From the NCBI RefSeq assembly GCF_021272345.1, contig NZ_JAJSDQ010000004.1, forward strand, positions 310,001 to 374,000: a DNA stretch of 64,000 bases, written 5' to 3'. This document shows positions 15,834-23,081 of this stretch, piece by piece. Below the pieces are notes generated by a model. It did not search any database. It was not told where the DNA came from and saw nothing but the letters and a program-made list of their open reading frames with translations. The stretch is from Ornithinimicrobium sediminis. Its GTDB lineage: Bacteria; Actinomycetota; Actinomycetes; Actinomycetales; Dermatophilaceae. The translations under genes and the position numbers were made by a program. Within the stretch, counting starts at the first letter, position 1; every line of letters begins with the position of its first letter.

Positions 15834-16403
15834 GTGGCAGTCCGTGAGATCACCGTCATCGGCCACCGGGCCCTGCACCAGCCCACCAAGCGGGTCCGTG
15901 AGGTCACCGACGAGATCCGCACCCTGGTCGCCGACATGTTCGACACGATGGAGGCCGCCGAGGGGGTCGGCCTGGCCGCCAACCAGGTCGGTGTGCGCCT
16001 GCGGATCTTCGTCTACGACTGCCCGATGCCCGACGGGGACAACGTCAGGGGTGTGGTCGTCAACCCGGTGCTGGAGCGCCTGGGCACCCCGCAGCCCCTC
16101 GACGAGGACGAGGACGGTGAGGGGTGCCTGTCCGTGCCCGGCGAGTGGTTCCCGCTGGCCCGCTTCCCCCGGGCACGGGTGACCGGCACCGACCTGGAGG
16201 GCAACGAGGTGGTCGTCGAGGGTGAGGGGCTGCTGGCCCGGTGCCTGCAGCACGAGACCGACCACCTCGACGGCTACCTCTACGTCGACCGGCTCACCGG
16301 CCCCTGGAAGCGTGCCGCCCGCGAGTCCGTGAAGGACCGCGGCTGGGCCGAGGAGGGCACGACCAAGTGGCTGCCCGGAGCGCTCAAGGCCGAGGACGTC
16401 TGA
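15834..16403 (+). CDS. def: Peptide deformylase
   Basis: Removes the N-formyl group from nascent proteins; metalloenzyme of 189 residues. All three motifs are present: GVGLAANQVG, EGCLSVPG (Cys metal ligand) and QHETDHLDGYLY (two His ligands plus catalytic Glu). GTG 15834 is supported by GAGGAG (15821-15826). Map, the next enzyme in N-terminal processing, is encoded separately at 49914. Confidence 0.97.
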   Translation: MAVREITVIGHRALHQPTKRVREVTDEIRTLVADMFDTMEAAEGVGLAANQVGVRLRIFVYDCPMPDGDNVRGVVVNPVLERLGTPQPLDEDEDGEGCLSVPGEWFPLARFPRARVTGTDLEGNEVVVEGEGLLARCLQHETDHLDGYLYVDRLTGPWKRAARESVKDRGWAEEGTTKWLPGALKAEDV

Positions 16404-16420
16404 CCCGACCGCGCCCGCCG

Positions 16421-16786
16421 TCAGGACTCGGCGGGTGACGGGACGACGTATGCCGTGAGGCCCGGCGGGACCGCGACCGCACCCGGGCCGCCGCCCGCGA
16501 CGTAGTCGTCCAGCGCCTCGGTGGCCTCGTCACCGGCCAGCCGGGACAGCCACAGCGGACGGGCACCCGTGCGGCGGCAGACCGGGGAGGGGCGCACCAC
16601 CACCACGTCGGACTCGCAGACGTCGAGGCACTCGACCTCCGTCAGACCGGTCCGGCGCGCCGCCGCCAGCTCACGCACCCTGCCGCCCTGGCCACCGGGA
16701 CGGGGGTCGGCGGGTCCGAGGGTGTCCCCGGCGCAGAGGGCGCACATGGTGAGACCGGGTCGGTCGAGGCCAGCGGGGTCGGACAC
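16421..16786 (-). CDS. (2Fe-2S) ferredoxin-like (thioredoxin-fold) protein
   Basis: 121 residues. Four cysteines fit the thioredoxin-like 2Fe-2S ferredoxin pattern: MCALCAG near the N terminus and VECLDVCESDVVVVRPSPVC in the middle. This family is common as a stand-alone (2Fe-2S) ferredoxin domain in actinobacteria, often linked to cobalamin or nitrite enzymes; its partner here is unknown. It starts with GTG 16786. The gene converges on def with a small hairpin (16414-16435) at its end. Confidence 0.75.
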   Translation of the reverse strand: MSDPAGLDRPGLTMCALCAGDTLGPADPRPGGQGGRVRELAAARRTGLTEVECLDVCESDVVVVRPSPVCRRTGARPLWLSRLAGDEATEALDDYVAGGGPGAVAVPPGLTAYVVPSPAES

Positions 16787-16834
16787 GGGCGTCGATGGTA
16801 CGCATCCGACGTCGCCGAGTCACATGCGCCGGAG

Positions 16835-17100
16835 TCACATGTCCTCGAGCTCCTTCCCCTTCGTCTCCGGCACGAACGTGAGGACGAACAGGAGGGAGAG
16901 GACGGCAGCGGTCGCGTAGAAGCCGTAGGCGAAACCGAGCCCGATGTTGGTCACCGAGGTGATCACGGTCTGGGTCAGTGCGTCCTCCTCGCTGAATGCG
17001 ACGGACTGCCACAGCGTGGAGGAGTAGGAGAAGATCACGTTGATGCCGACGAACTGGGCGCTGGCCAGGAAGAGCGTCGTCGCCGCCCCGTCGGACGCGG
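16835..17100 (-). pseudogene. Sugar porter (MFS) remnant with internal deletion
   Basis: On the minus strand the frame reads FLASAQFVGINVIFSYSSTL then WQSVAFSEEDALTQTVITSV, the central helix-7 region of MFS sugar porters. It then jumps directly to a last-helix segment and the C-terminal signature FVPETKGKELEDM. The intervening helices 8-11 are missing and there is no N-terminal half. It is therefore a decayed, internally deleted copy. No start codon or ribosome site is convincing, and no transposon flanks it. Confidence 0.8.
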
Positions 17101-17197
17101 CGGGCGGCTGCCCGTCCCGGCGGTCGGTGTGGCCCAGATCACACCGACCGGCAGGTCGACACCTACAGTGGTGACGACGACGGACGGGAGGACGCTC

Positions 17198-18172
17198 GTG
17201 GAGTCACCGGACAACGGCACGGTGGTCGTGACGGGACGGCTGCCGCAGCCTGCCCTCGAGGCCCTGCGCGCGGCGCACCAGGTCGACCCGTGGGACTCCG
17301 AGGAGCTCATCCCTCGTGAGGAGCTGCTGCGCCGGGTGCGCGGGGCGCGGGCCCTGGTGACCCTGGTCACCGAGCGGGTGGACACCGCGCTGCTCGACGC
17401 CGCCGGTCCACAGCTGCGCGTGGTGGCCAACGTGGCGGTGGGCCACGACAACGTCGACGTGCCGGCCTGCCGGGAGCGCGGGGTGATGGTCACCAACACC
17501 CCGGGCGTGCTCACCGACGCCACCGCCGACCTGGCGATGGCCCTGGTCCTCATGGCGTCCCGGCGCCTGGGCGAAGGCGAGCGGCTGGTGCGCTCCGGGC
17601 AGCCCTGGCGATGGAGCATGTCGCTGCTCCTGGGCCGGGGCCTGCAGGGCAGGACTCTGGGCGTCGTCGGCCTCGGTGAGATCGGCCGGGCCACCGCACG
17701 CCGGGCACGGGCGTTCGGCATGCGCATCACCTACAGCTCCCGCAGCCCCGCGGACCCCGGGGTGGTCGAGGATCTGGGGGCCCGGCGCCTGCCGCTGGAG
17801 GAGCTGCTCGCCACGGCCGACGTGGTGTCGCTGCACTGTCCGCTCACCCCCGAGACCCGGCACCTGGTCGGGGCCGAGCAGCTGGCGCTCATGCGCTCCA
17901 CGGCATACCTGGTCAACACGGCCCGTGGGCCGGTCGTCGACGAGGAGGCCCTCGTGGACGCCCTCCGGGCGGGGTCGATCGCCGGGGCCGGCCTGGACGT
18001 CTACGAGGACGAGCCGCGGGTGCACCCCGGCCTGCTGGAGCTCGACACCGTGGTGCTGCTGCCCCACCTCGGCTCGGCCACCGAGGAGACACGGTGCGCC
18101 ATGGCCGAGCGGGCCGCCACCAACGTGCTCGCGGTGCTGAGCGGCGGGCAGCCGCCGAACCCGGTGGCCTGA
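17198..18172 (+). CDS. D-2-hydroxyacid dehydrogenase (D-glycerate/glyoxylate-type)
   Basis: NAD(P)-dependent oxidoreductase, 324 residues. The substrate domain includes VANVAVGHDNVDVPACRERG and NTPGVLTDATADLAMAL. The cofactor motif is GVVGLGEIGRATARRARAFG. Catalytic residues lie in NTARGPVVDEEALVDAL (Arg), DVYEDEP (Glu) and LLPHLGSAT (His). Best matched to glyoxylate/hydroxypyruvate reductases, so it may interconvert glycerate and hydroxypyruvate; a glycerate kinase gene starts at 63022 but is not linked. GTG 17198 is chosen for GGGAGG at 17186-17191; TACAGT (17164-17169) is a likely -10. Confidence 0.88.
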   Translation: MESPDNGTVVVTGRLPQPALEALRAAHQVDPWDSEELIPREELLRRVRGARALVTLVTERVDTALLDAAGPQLRVVANVAVGHDNVDVPACRERGVMVTNTPGVLTDATADLAMALVLMASRRLGEGERLVRSGQPWRWSMSLLLGRGLQGRTLGVVGLGEIGRATARRARAFGMRITYSSRSPADPGVVEDLGARRLPLEELLATADVVSLHCPLTPETRHLVGAEQLALMRSTAYLVNTARGPVVDEEALVDALRAGSIAGAGLDVYEDEPRVHPGLLELDTVVLLPHLGSATEETRCAMAERAATNVLAVLSGGQPPNPVA

Positions 18173-18198
18173 GCGCGCACCTGCTCGGGTCAACACCC

Positions 18199-18228
18199 TT
18201 GACCTGCGTTTTTCGGCGGCGCTACTCT
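18199..18228 (+). promoter_or_regulatory. Housekeeping-type promoter for HdeD-like gene
   Basis: TTGACC (18199-18204), 18 bases of spacer and TACTCT (18223-18228), close to the actinobacterial principal-sigma consensus. It lies about 50 bases before the ATG at 18279, leaving a leader with a GGGGAGA ribosome site. Confidence 0.65.
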
Positions 18229-18278
18229 CACACTCGACGCCGGTTCCCCGGCGCCGTTGCTGCGCTGTAGGGGAGACC

Positions 18279-18887
18279 ATGAGCACCACCGACACCACTG
18301 GTACCACCGCCGACCCTCGAGGCGTCGACGACCTGCCCTCCTGGGTCCGCCGCAGCTGGGTCAGCGTCCTCGTGCTCGGCCTGCTCATGCTGGGCCTGGG
18401 GCTGCTGCTCGTGTTCAACCTGGCCGCGAGCGTCAGCACGCTGCGCTGGCTCGTCGTCATCTCCCTGGTGCTCGCCGCCGTCGAGGCCTTCGCCACCGCG
18501 TCACTGCGGGAGCGCCGCTGGGTGGGCTGGCTGGCCGGGCTCCTGTATGCCGCGGGCGCCGTCGTCGCCGTCGCGTGGCCCGGCGTGACGCTCTTCGTGC
18601 TCGTGCTCACCGTCGGCATCTCGCTGCTGACCGGCGGCATCGTGCAGGCCCTCATGTCGTGGCGTGCCAGGGGCCAGGCGAAGGGCTGGGGCTGGAGCTT
18701 CGCCATGGGCCTGCTGTCGGTGCTCGCCGGCCTGGTCTTCCTCTTCGGCAGCCCCCTCATCTCGGTCGCCGTCCTCGCGGTCGTCCTCGCCGTGCACGTG
18801 CTCATGACCGGCGTCACCCTGGTCGCCCTCGCGCTGGCCATCCGCAGGCTGGCGGCGAACGTGGCGGCCGCCCAGCGTCCGGCCTGA
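18279..18887 (+). CDS. HdeD/DUF308-family membrane protein
   Basis: 202 residues with six predicted TM helices (for example WVSVLVLGLLMLGLGLLLVF and the final LAVVLAVHVLMTGVTLVALA) and a short Ser/Thr-rich N terminus. The DUF308 family includes E. coli HdeD, linked to acid resistance; the molecular function is unknown. A good promoter lies at 18199-18228. The DosR-like box at 18916 follows immediately, so the downstream adhP is probably controlled separately. Confidence 0.85.
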   Translation: MSTTDTTGTTADPRGVDDLPSWVRRSWVSVLVLGLLMLGLGLLLVFNLAASVSTLRWLVVISLVLAAVEAFATASLRERRWVGWLAGLLYAAGAVVAVAWPGVTLFVLVLTVGISLLTGGIVQALMSWRARGQAKGWGWSFAMGLLSVLAGLVFLFGSPLISVAVLAVVLAVHVLMTGVTLVALALAIRRLAANVAAAQRPA

Positions 18888-18915
18888 CCCACCCGCTGGC
18901 CCCGCCGGACCCGAA

Positions 18916-18933
18916 CAGGGCCCAAAGTCCCTG
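18916..18933. promoter_or_regulatory. DosR/DevR-like box upstream of adhP
   Basis: The 18-base near-palindrome reads CAGGGCCCAAAGTCCCTG on the plus strand and CAGGGACTTTGGGCCCTG on the minus strand. It closely fits the GGGACTTTNGGCCC form of DosR (hypoxia/NO dormancy) boxes known from mycobacteria. It abuts the expected -35 position of a promoter with TAGCGT at 18955-18960, a typical activator placement. Functional assignment is inference. Confidence 0.6.
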
Positions 18934-18997
18934 GTCAGGGGTGTTGTGCCTCCGTAGCGTGAGGAGCACAACCACCCCCAAGGACCAGGAGATCACC

Positions 18998-20008
18998 ATG
19001 AAGGCTGCCGTCGTCGACACGTTCGGAGGCGCGCTCCGCGTCGGTCAGGTCGACCGCCCCGAGCCGGGCCCCGGCCAGGTGCTCGTGCGCATCGAGTCCA
19101 GCGGGCTCTGCCACACCGACATCCACGCCGCCCACGGTGACTGGCCGGTCAAGCCCACCCTGCCCCTCATCCCCGGCCACGAGGGCGTGGGCCGCGTCGA
19201 GACGCTGGGAGAGGGAGTCACGACCCTCGAGCCCGGCGACCGGGTCGCGCTGCCCTGGCTCGCTCACGCCTGCGGCCACTGCCGCTACTGCGTCGGCGGC
19301 CACGAGACCTACTGCCAGAGCCCGCAGTACATGGGCTACACGATGAACGGCGGCTACGCGGAGTATGCCGTCGGCTACGCCAGCCATGTGGTGCGCGTGC
19401 CCGATGCGGTCAGCTCGCTCGACGCTGCACCCCTGACCTGCGCCGGGGTCACGACCTACGCCGCCCTCAAGTCCGTGGCTCCGCAGCCGACCGAGTCGGT
19501 CATGGTCGTCGGCATCGGCGGCCTGGGTCACCTCGGCCTGCAGTACGGCTCCGTGTTCGGCTGCCGGACCATCGCGGTGGACGTCGACGACGACAAGCTG
19601 GCCCTCGCCGAGGAGCTCGGTGCCGACCACGTCGTCGACGCGCGAGGCGACCTCGCCGCTCAGGTCGCCGAGGCCGGGGGTGCCGACATCGCCCTGGTGA
19701 CCGTGCCCTCCCCCGCCGTCATGGCCTCGGCCCACGCCGCCCTCAACCCGCGGGGCCGTCTGGTGCTGGTGGGGCTGCCCGCCGACAACAGCCTGACCCT
19801 GCCGGTCTTCGAGACGGTGCTGTCCGGCATCTCCGTGCACGGCTCGCTGGTCGGCACCCGCAACGACCTCGCCGAGACCTTCCAGCTGCACGCGATGGGT
19901 CGCACGCGGGTCATCGCGCAGACCCGCCGACTCGAGGACGTCAACGAGTGCTTCGAGGAGGTCCTCTCCGGCAAGGTGCCCGCCCGGCTGGTCTTCGACA
20001 TGACCTGA
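18998..20008 (+). CDS. adhP: Zinc-dependent alcohol dehydrogenase
   Basis: Class of propanol-preferring NAD-dependent alcohol dehydrogenases, 336 residues. The catalytic zinc site is SGLCHTDIHAAHGDWPVKP (Cys), PGHEGVG (His-Glu) and the later Cys in LTCAGVTTY. The structural zinc has four cysteines in HACGHCRYCVGGHETYC. The cofactor motif is VVGIGGLGHLGLQYG. It interconverts ethanol and acetaldehyde or longer alcohols. ATG 18998 follows AGGAGA. The upstream DosR-like box suggests induction under low oxygen, which fits a role in fermentative redox balance. Confidence 0.93.
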   Translation: MKAAVVDTFGGALRVGQVDRPEPGPGQVLVRIESSGLCHTDIHAAHGDWPVKPTLPLIPGHEGVGRVETLGEGVTTLEPGDRVALPWLAHACGHCRYCVGGHETYCQSPQYMGYTMNGGYAEYAVGYASHVVRVPDAVSSLDAAPLTCAGVTTYAALKSVAPQPTESVMVVGIGGLGHLGLQYGSVFGCRTIAVDVDDDKLALAEELGADHVVDARGDLAAQVAEAGGADIALVTVPSPAVMASAHAALNPRGRLVLVGLPADNSLTLPVFETVLSGISVHGSLVGTRNDLAETFQLHAMGRTRVIAQTRRLEDVNECFEEVLSGKVPARLVFDMT

Positions 20009-20053
20009 GCACGCCTCTCGCGGACTCCGACCAGCCTCACGTACCGTAGGACG

Positions 20054-20962
20054 ATGAGGAAGCCGACGAAGGTGCTGCTGACCCTGGCCGTCTCGGCCGC
20101 TCTCGCCACCGCTCCGGCGGCCGGCGCGAGCGGCGCGTTCCCGGACCTCGTCCCCCTGCCGGACGGCTGGCAGGCGGAGGGTGTCGCCGTCGGCTCCGGG
20201 ACCTCCGTGTACGCCGGGTCACTGGCCACCGGAGCGGTCTACAAGGCAGACCTGCGCACCGGCGCGGGCGAGGTGCTCGTGCCCGCCACCGACGGTCGCA
20301 TCGCCGTGGGCCTGAAGGAGTCCCGTGGGCTGCTGTTCGTCGCCGGCGGGCCGACCGGGCAGGCCTACGTCTACGACGCCGCCACGGGCGCGGAGGTCGA
20401 GACCTACCAGCTCGCCGGCCCCGGGGCGTTCGTCAACGACGTCACGCTCACCCGCGAGGCAGCCTGGTTCACCGACTCCTTCCAGCCCACCCTCTACCGC
20501 GTGCCGCTGCGCAACGGCGTGCCGGCCGGCGAGCCCGAGGCCGTGCCGCTCACCGGCGAGTGGGTGCAGGCCGACGGGTTCAACGCCAACGGCATCGCCG
20601 CGACCCCGAACGGCGCGGCGCTGCTCGTCATCAACAGCGGCACCGGCACGCTCTACCGCGTGGACCCCCGGACCGGCGAGGCCACCGAGGTCGCCACCGA
20701 CACCGAGCTCACCGCCGGTGACGGCATCCTGCTCCAGGGTCGCGAGCTGTCCGTGGTGCGCAACCAGCTCAACGAGATCGCCGTGCTGCGGCTGTCACCC
20801 GACCTGTCCTCGGCCACGCTGGTCGAGACGCTCACGGACCCCGACTTCGCGGTGCCGACGACGGTCGCGTCGTTCGGGTCCTCGCTGTATGCGGTGAACG
20901 CCCGCTTCGGCAGCACGGGGCCGGACGTGCCCTACGAGATCGTCCGCGTCGACGGCTCCTGA
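20054..20962 (+). CDS. Secreted SMP-30/gluconolactonase-like beta-propeller protein
   Basis: 302 residues with a Sec signal peptide (KVLLTLAVSAALATAPAAGA, cleavage near residue 27). A repetitive beta-propeller follows: blades around GVAVGSGTSVYAGSLATGAV, KESRGLLFVAGG, AFVNDVTLTREAAWFTDSF and GFNANGIAATPNGAALLVIN. The DVTLT...WFTDS and NGIA segments match the metal-site loops of SMP-30-type lactonases. Substrate unknown; I recall some homologues being mislabelled superoxide dismutase. ATG 20054 has TACCGT 6 bases upstream. The 3' end overlaps the convergent methyltransferase by 31 bases. Confidence 0.75.
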   Translation: MRKPTKVLLTLAVSAALATAPAAGASGAFPDLVPLPDGWQAEGVAVGSGTSVYAGSLATGAVYKADLRTGAGEVLVPATDGRIAVGLKESRGLLFVAGGPTGQAYVYDAATGAEVETYQLAGPGAFVNDVTLTREAAWFTDSFQPTLYRVPLRNGVPAGEPEAVPLTGEWVQADGFNANGIAATPNGAALLVINSGTGTLYRVDPRTGEATEVATDTELTAGDGILLQGRELSVVRNQLNEIAVLRLSPDLSSATLVETLTDPDFAVPTTVASFGSSLYAVNARFGSTGPDVPYEIVRVDGS

Positions 20963-21684
20963 GGCCTGCGGACGACCCAGGTCGCCCGCAGGGTGTCCTC
21001 ACGTGCCGGCTCGGCGGTGTACTCCTCGGTGACCGCGGACACCTCGAGGCCGGCGAGGCCCAGCGCCTCGCGCAGGGTGGCGTCGGAGTGGAAGAACTGC
21101 TGGTGGGTCTCGGTGAAGCCGTCGCCTCCGGACAGCTCGATCCTCGTCCGGCAGCTGCGGGCGAGCACGTCGACGGCGGTGGTGACCACGAAGCGACGCC
21201 CGTGGTCGAGACCGCACACCACGGGGTTGGCCAGCGTGAACCGCATCATCGCGTCGGTGTGCGCGTCGAAGACCAGCCAGCCTCCCGGGCGCAGGCGGCC
21301 CCCGAGTGCCGAGAGCGTGTGACGGAGGTCCTCGGGGCTCAGGTAGTTGAGGCTGTCGAAGGTCGACACGGCCGCGTCGAAGGGCCCGTCGACCGGGAGG
21401 TCGGGCAGCCGAGCCCGCTGGAGGACGACCGAGCCGGGCAGCCGTCGCGCCGCCAGCTCGAGCATCGCCGCGGAGGCGTCGACGCCGGTCACGGCATACC
21501 CCCGGTCCACCAGCTCGACCGCGAGACGACCGGTGCCGCAGCACACGTCGAGCACCGTGCGGACACCCTCCGCGTCGGTGCGCCACAACCGGTCGAGATG
21601 GTCCACCCACGCCGGGTAGCAGGGGTCGACGACCAGCTCGTCGTAGACCTCCGCCAACCGGGTGTAGGGCTCGGGCCGGGTCAC
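20932..21684 (-). CDS. Class I SAM-dependent methyltransferase
   Basis: 250 residues. The SAM-binding glycine loop is VLDVCCGTGRLAVELVDRGY and the acidic motif II is VTGVDASAAML. The fold continues with FDAAVSTFDSLNYLSPEDL and LRPGGWLVFDAHT. The acceptor substrate is unknown. Translation from GTG 21684 lies 10 bases after the SHOCT gene, so it probably ends that operon. Its last 31 bases overlap the convergent beta-propeller gene. Confidence 0.85.
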   Translation of the reverse strand: MTRPEPYTRLAEVYDELVVDPCYPAWVDHLDRLWRTDAEGVRTVLDVCCGTGRLAVELVDRGYAVTGVDASAAMLELAARRLPGSVVLQRARLPDLPVDGPFDAAVSTFDSLNYLSPEDLRHTLSALGGRLRPGGWLVFDAHTDAMMRFTLANPVVCGLDHGRRFVVTTAVDVLARSCRTRIELSGGDGFTETHQQFFHSDATLREALGLAGLEVSAVTEEYTAEPAREDTLRATWVVRRPQEPSTRTIS

Positions 21685-21694
21685 CCGTGCCTGC

Positions 21695-21988
21695 TCAGAT
21701 CCCGAGGATCTTGGCCTTGGCCGCCGCGAACTCCTCGTCGGTCAGCACGCCCTGCGCGTGCAGCCTGCCGAGGTTCTGCAGGTGGACGACGGCCTCGTCC
21801 TCGGCAGGTGCGGCCGCGGGGGCCTGGACGGGTACCTGCTGTGGGGGCTGAGCGTACTGCGGAGCCGGAGCCTGAGGTGCAGCCTCCTGCTGGTAGCGCC
21901 CGGCCTGACGGTGCGCGACCCGCCCCGAGACGGCGGTGGCGGTGCCGGAGATGACGGCGGTGCGTGCCGCCATACGCAGAAGTCCCAT
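21695..21988 (-). CDS. SHOCT-domain small protein
   Basis: 97 residues. A short hydrophobic N terminus (AARTAVISGTATAVSG) is followed by a Gln/Pro/Ala-rich linker (about 30-60). A C-terminal SHOCT domain comprises LQNLGRLHAQGVLTDEEFAA and AKAKILGI. SHOCT modules mediate oligomerisation or membrane association in many bacterial proteins. It lies 20 bases after the DUF6325 gene on the same strand; the two are frequently adjacent in actinobacteria, often among stress genes. Confidence 0.85.
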   Translation of the reverse strand: MGLLRMAARTAVISGTATAVSGRVAHRQAGRYQQEAAPQAPAPQYAQPPQQVPVQAPAAAPAEDEAVVHLQNLGRLHAQGVLTDEEFAAAKAKILGI

Positions 21989-22008
21989 GGGAGTGCCTTT
22001 CGGTGGGT

Positions 22009-22446
22009 TCAGGAGGTGAGGGTCGCCGACCCGGTGTCACCGAGCACGGCCTGGCCGACGTCGGCGGGGATGCGGATCTGGTCGATGACCACGGCGTCGG
22101 CAGCGCGGCAGGCGTCGACGAAGGCCGCCGCCCAGGTGTTCTCGAACGCGACGAGGAGCGCGGAGCTCTCCGGAGACAGGTCGTCGCTGACCTCCTCGGC
22201 GTCCTCCACCCCGAGCGCACCGGGCTTGAGGACCTCGATGGCGTGGTAGCCGGGGGCGTCACCCCCCTCGAGGTCGGTGGCGTCGACGGTCGTGACCACG
22301 CCGTCGCCGTCCTTGCTCACGAAGAGGAGGTCGACGACCCGGATCGTGCCGCTGCCGACCAGGTCGAGGATGGCCGGCGCGATGCGGCCGCTGAACCTGT
22401 TGCCCGGGAACCCGATGATCACCACGTCGATGGGTCCGACTGTCAT
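22009..22446 (-). CDS. DUF6325 family protein
   Basis: 145 residues with the family opening GPIDVVIIGFPGNRFSGRIA, a helix-strand RVVDLLFVSKDGDG and a later helix ALLVAFENTWAAAFVDACRA. No catalytic motif is evident. DUF6325 proteins are widespread, uncharacterised and often encoded beside SHOCT proteins, as here. First gene of the 22446-20932 operon; divergent from the amphi-Trp gene across 214 bases. Confidence 0.85.
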   Translation of the reverse strand: MTVGPIDVVIIGFPGNRFSGRIAPAILDLVGSGTIRVVDLLFVSKDGDGVVTTVDATDLEGGDAPGYHAIEVLKPGALGVEDAEEVSDDLSPESSALLVAFENTWAAAFVDACRAADAVVIDQIRIPADVGQAVLGDTGSATLTS

Positions 22447-22660
22447 GTGTCGCTCCTTGTTGCCAGTGGTCCGACGCAGGAAGTCCCCGACCCCGGAGGC
22501 CTCCAGCCTCGCGCTCGGGCGTCAGCGCCACATCACCTCAACGGGGTGAAGCGTGCCCGCAGACCCTGGCGGCAGGCTGGGGCCAGGGAGAGAATAGGGA
22601 GCGTCCGGCACGCCGTGCCCGACCGCCATCCGCGCACCTGCACCGAAGGAGCCACCCGCC

Positions 22661-22891
22661 ATGTCCGACCTCGAGTTCGAGCGCAGGCAGCACCTCACCC
22701 GGGCCGAGGCCGCCGCGTGGCTGAGGACCCTGGCCGACGCCTTCGCCAAGGGGGGCCACGCCACGCTGCCGATCGGTCCCGGCACCGTCAACGTGGAGCT
22801 GCCGGAGGAGGTCGACGCCGAGATGGAGGTGGAGGTCGACGGCGACGAGCTGCAGATCGAGATCGAGTTCTCCTGGCCGCGGAGACAGTGA
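22661..22891 (+). CDS. amphi-Trp domain-containing protein
   Basis: 76-residue acidic protein. The sequence LEFERRQHLTRAEAAAWLRT followed by alternating strands and the closing IEIEFSWPRR fits the short amphi-Trp domain, named for a C-terminal amphipathic strand ending in Trp. Function unknown. ATG 22661 follows AAGGAG (22645-22650). Its stop merges with a strong hairpin terminator. Confidence 0.85.
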   Translation: MSDLEFERRQHLTRAEAAAWLRTLADAFAKGGHATLPIGPGTVNVELPEEVDAEMEVEVDGDELQIEIEFSWPRRQ

Positions 22892-22915
22892 AGGCCCCCG
22901 ACATCTCGGGGGCCT
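22892..22915. terminator. Hairpin terminator
   Basis: AGGCCCCCGA / TCGGGGGCCT inverted repeat with a CATC loop, starting right at the amphi-Trp stop codon and facing tRNA-Arg(ACG) on the other strand. Confidence 0.82.
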
Positions 22916-22938
22916 CCGTCTACTGTCTCAACACAGTG

Positions 22939-23011
22939 CGCGCCCGAAGGGATTCGAACCCCTAACCTTCTGATCCGTAGTCAGATGCTCTATCCGTTGA
23001 GCTACGGGCGC
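22939..23011 (-). tRNA. tRNA-Arg (anticodon ACG)
   Basis: 73 bases. Acceptor GCGCCCG/CGGGCGC, anticodon stem TCTGA/TCAGA around CTACGGA (anticodon ACG) and the GGGGTTCGAATCCCC-type T-arm. CCA is not encoded. This is the tRNA whose A34 is edited to inosine by TadA (11715-12227). Confidence 0.96.
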
Positions 23012-23081
23012 AGGTGCACGTTGCCTGGGCAACGACGCGTCACTTTACCGGATCGTCGGGAGGCCACGAAATCGGCCCGTC

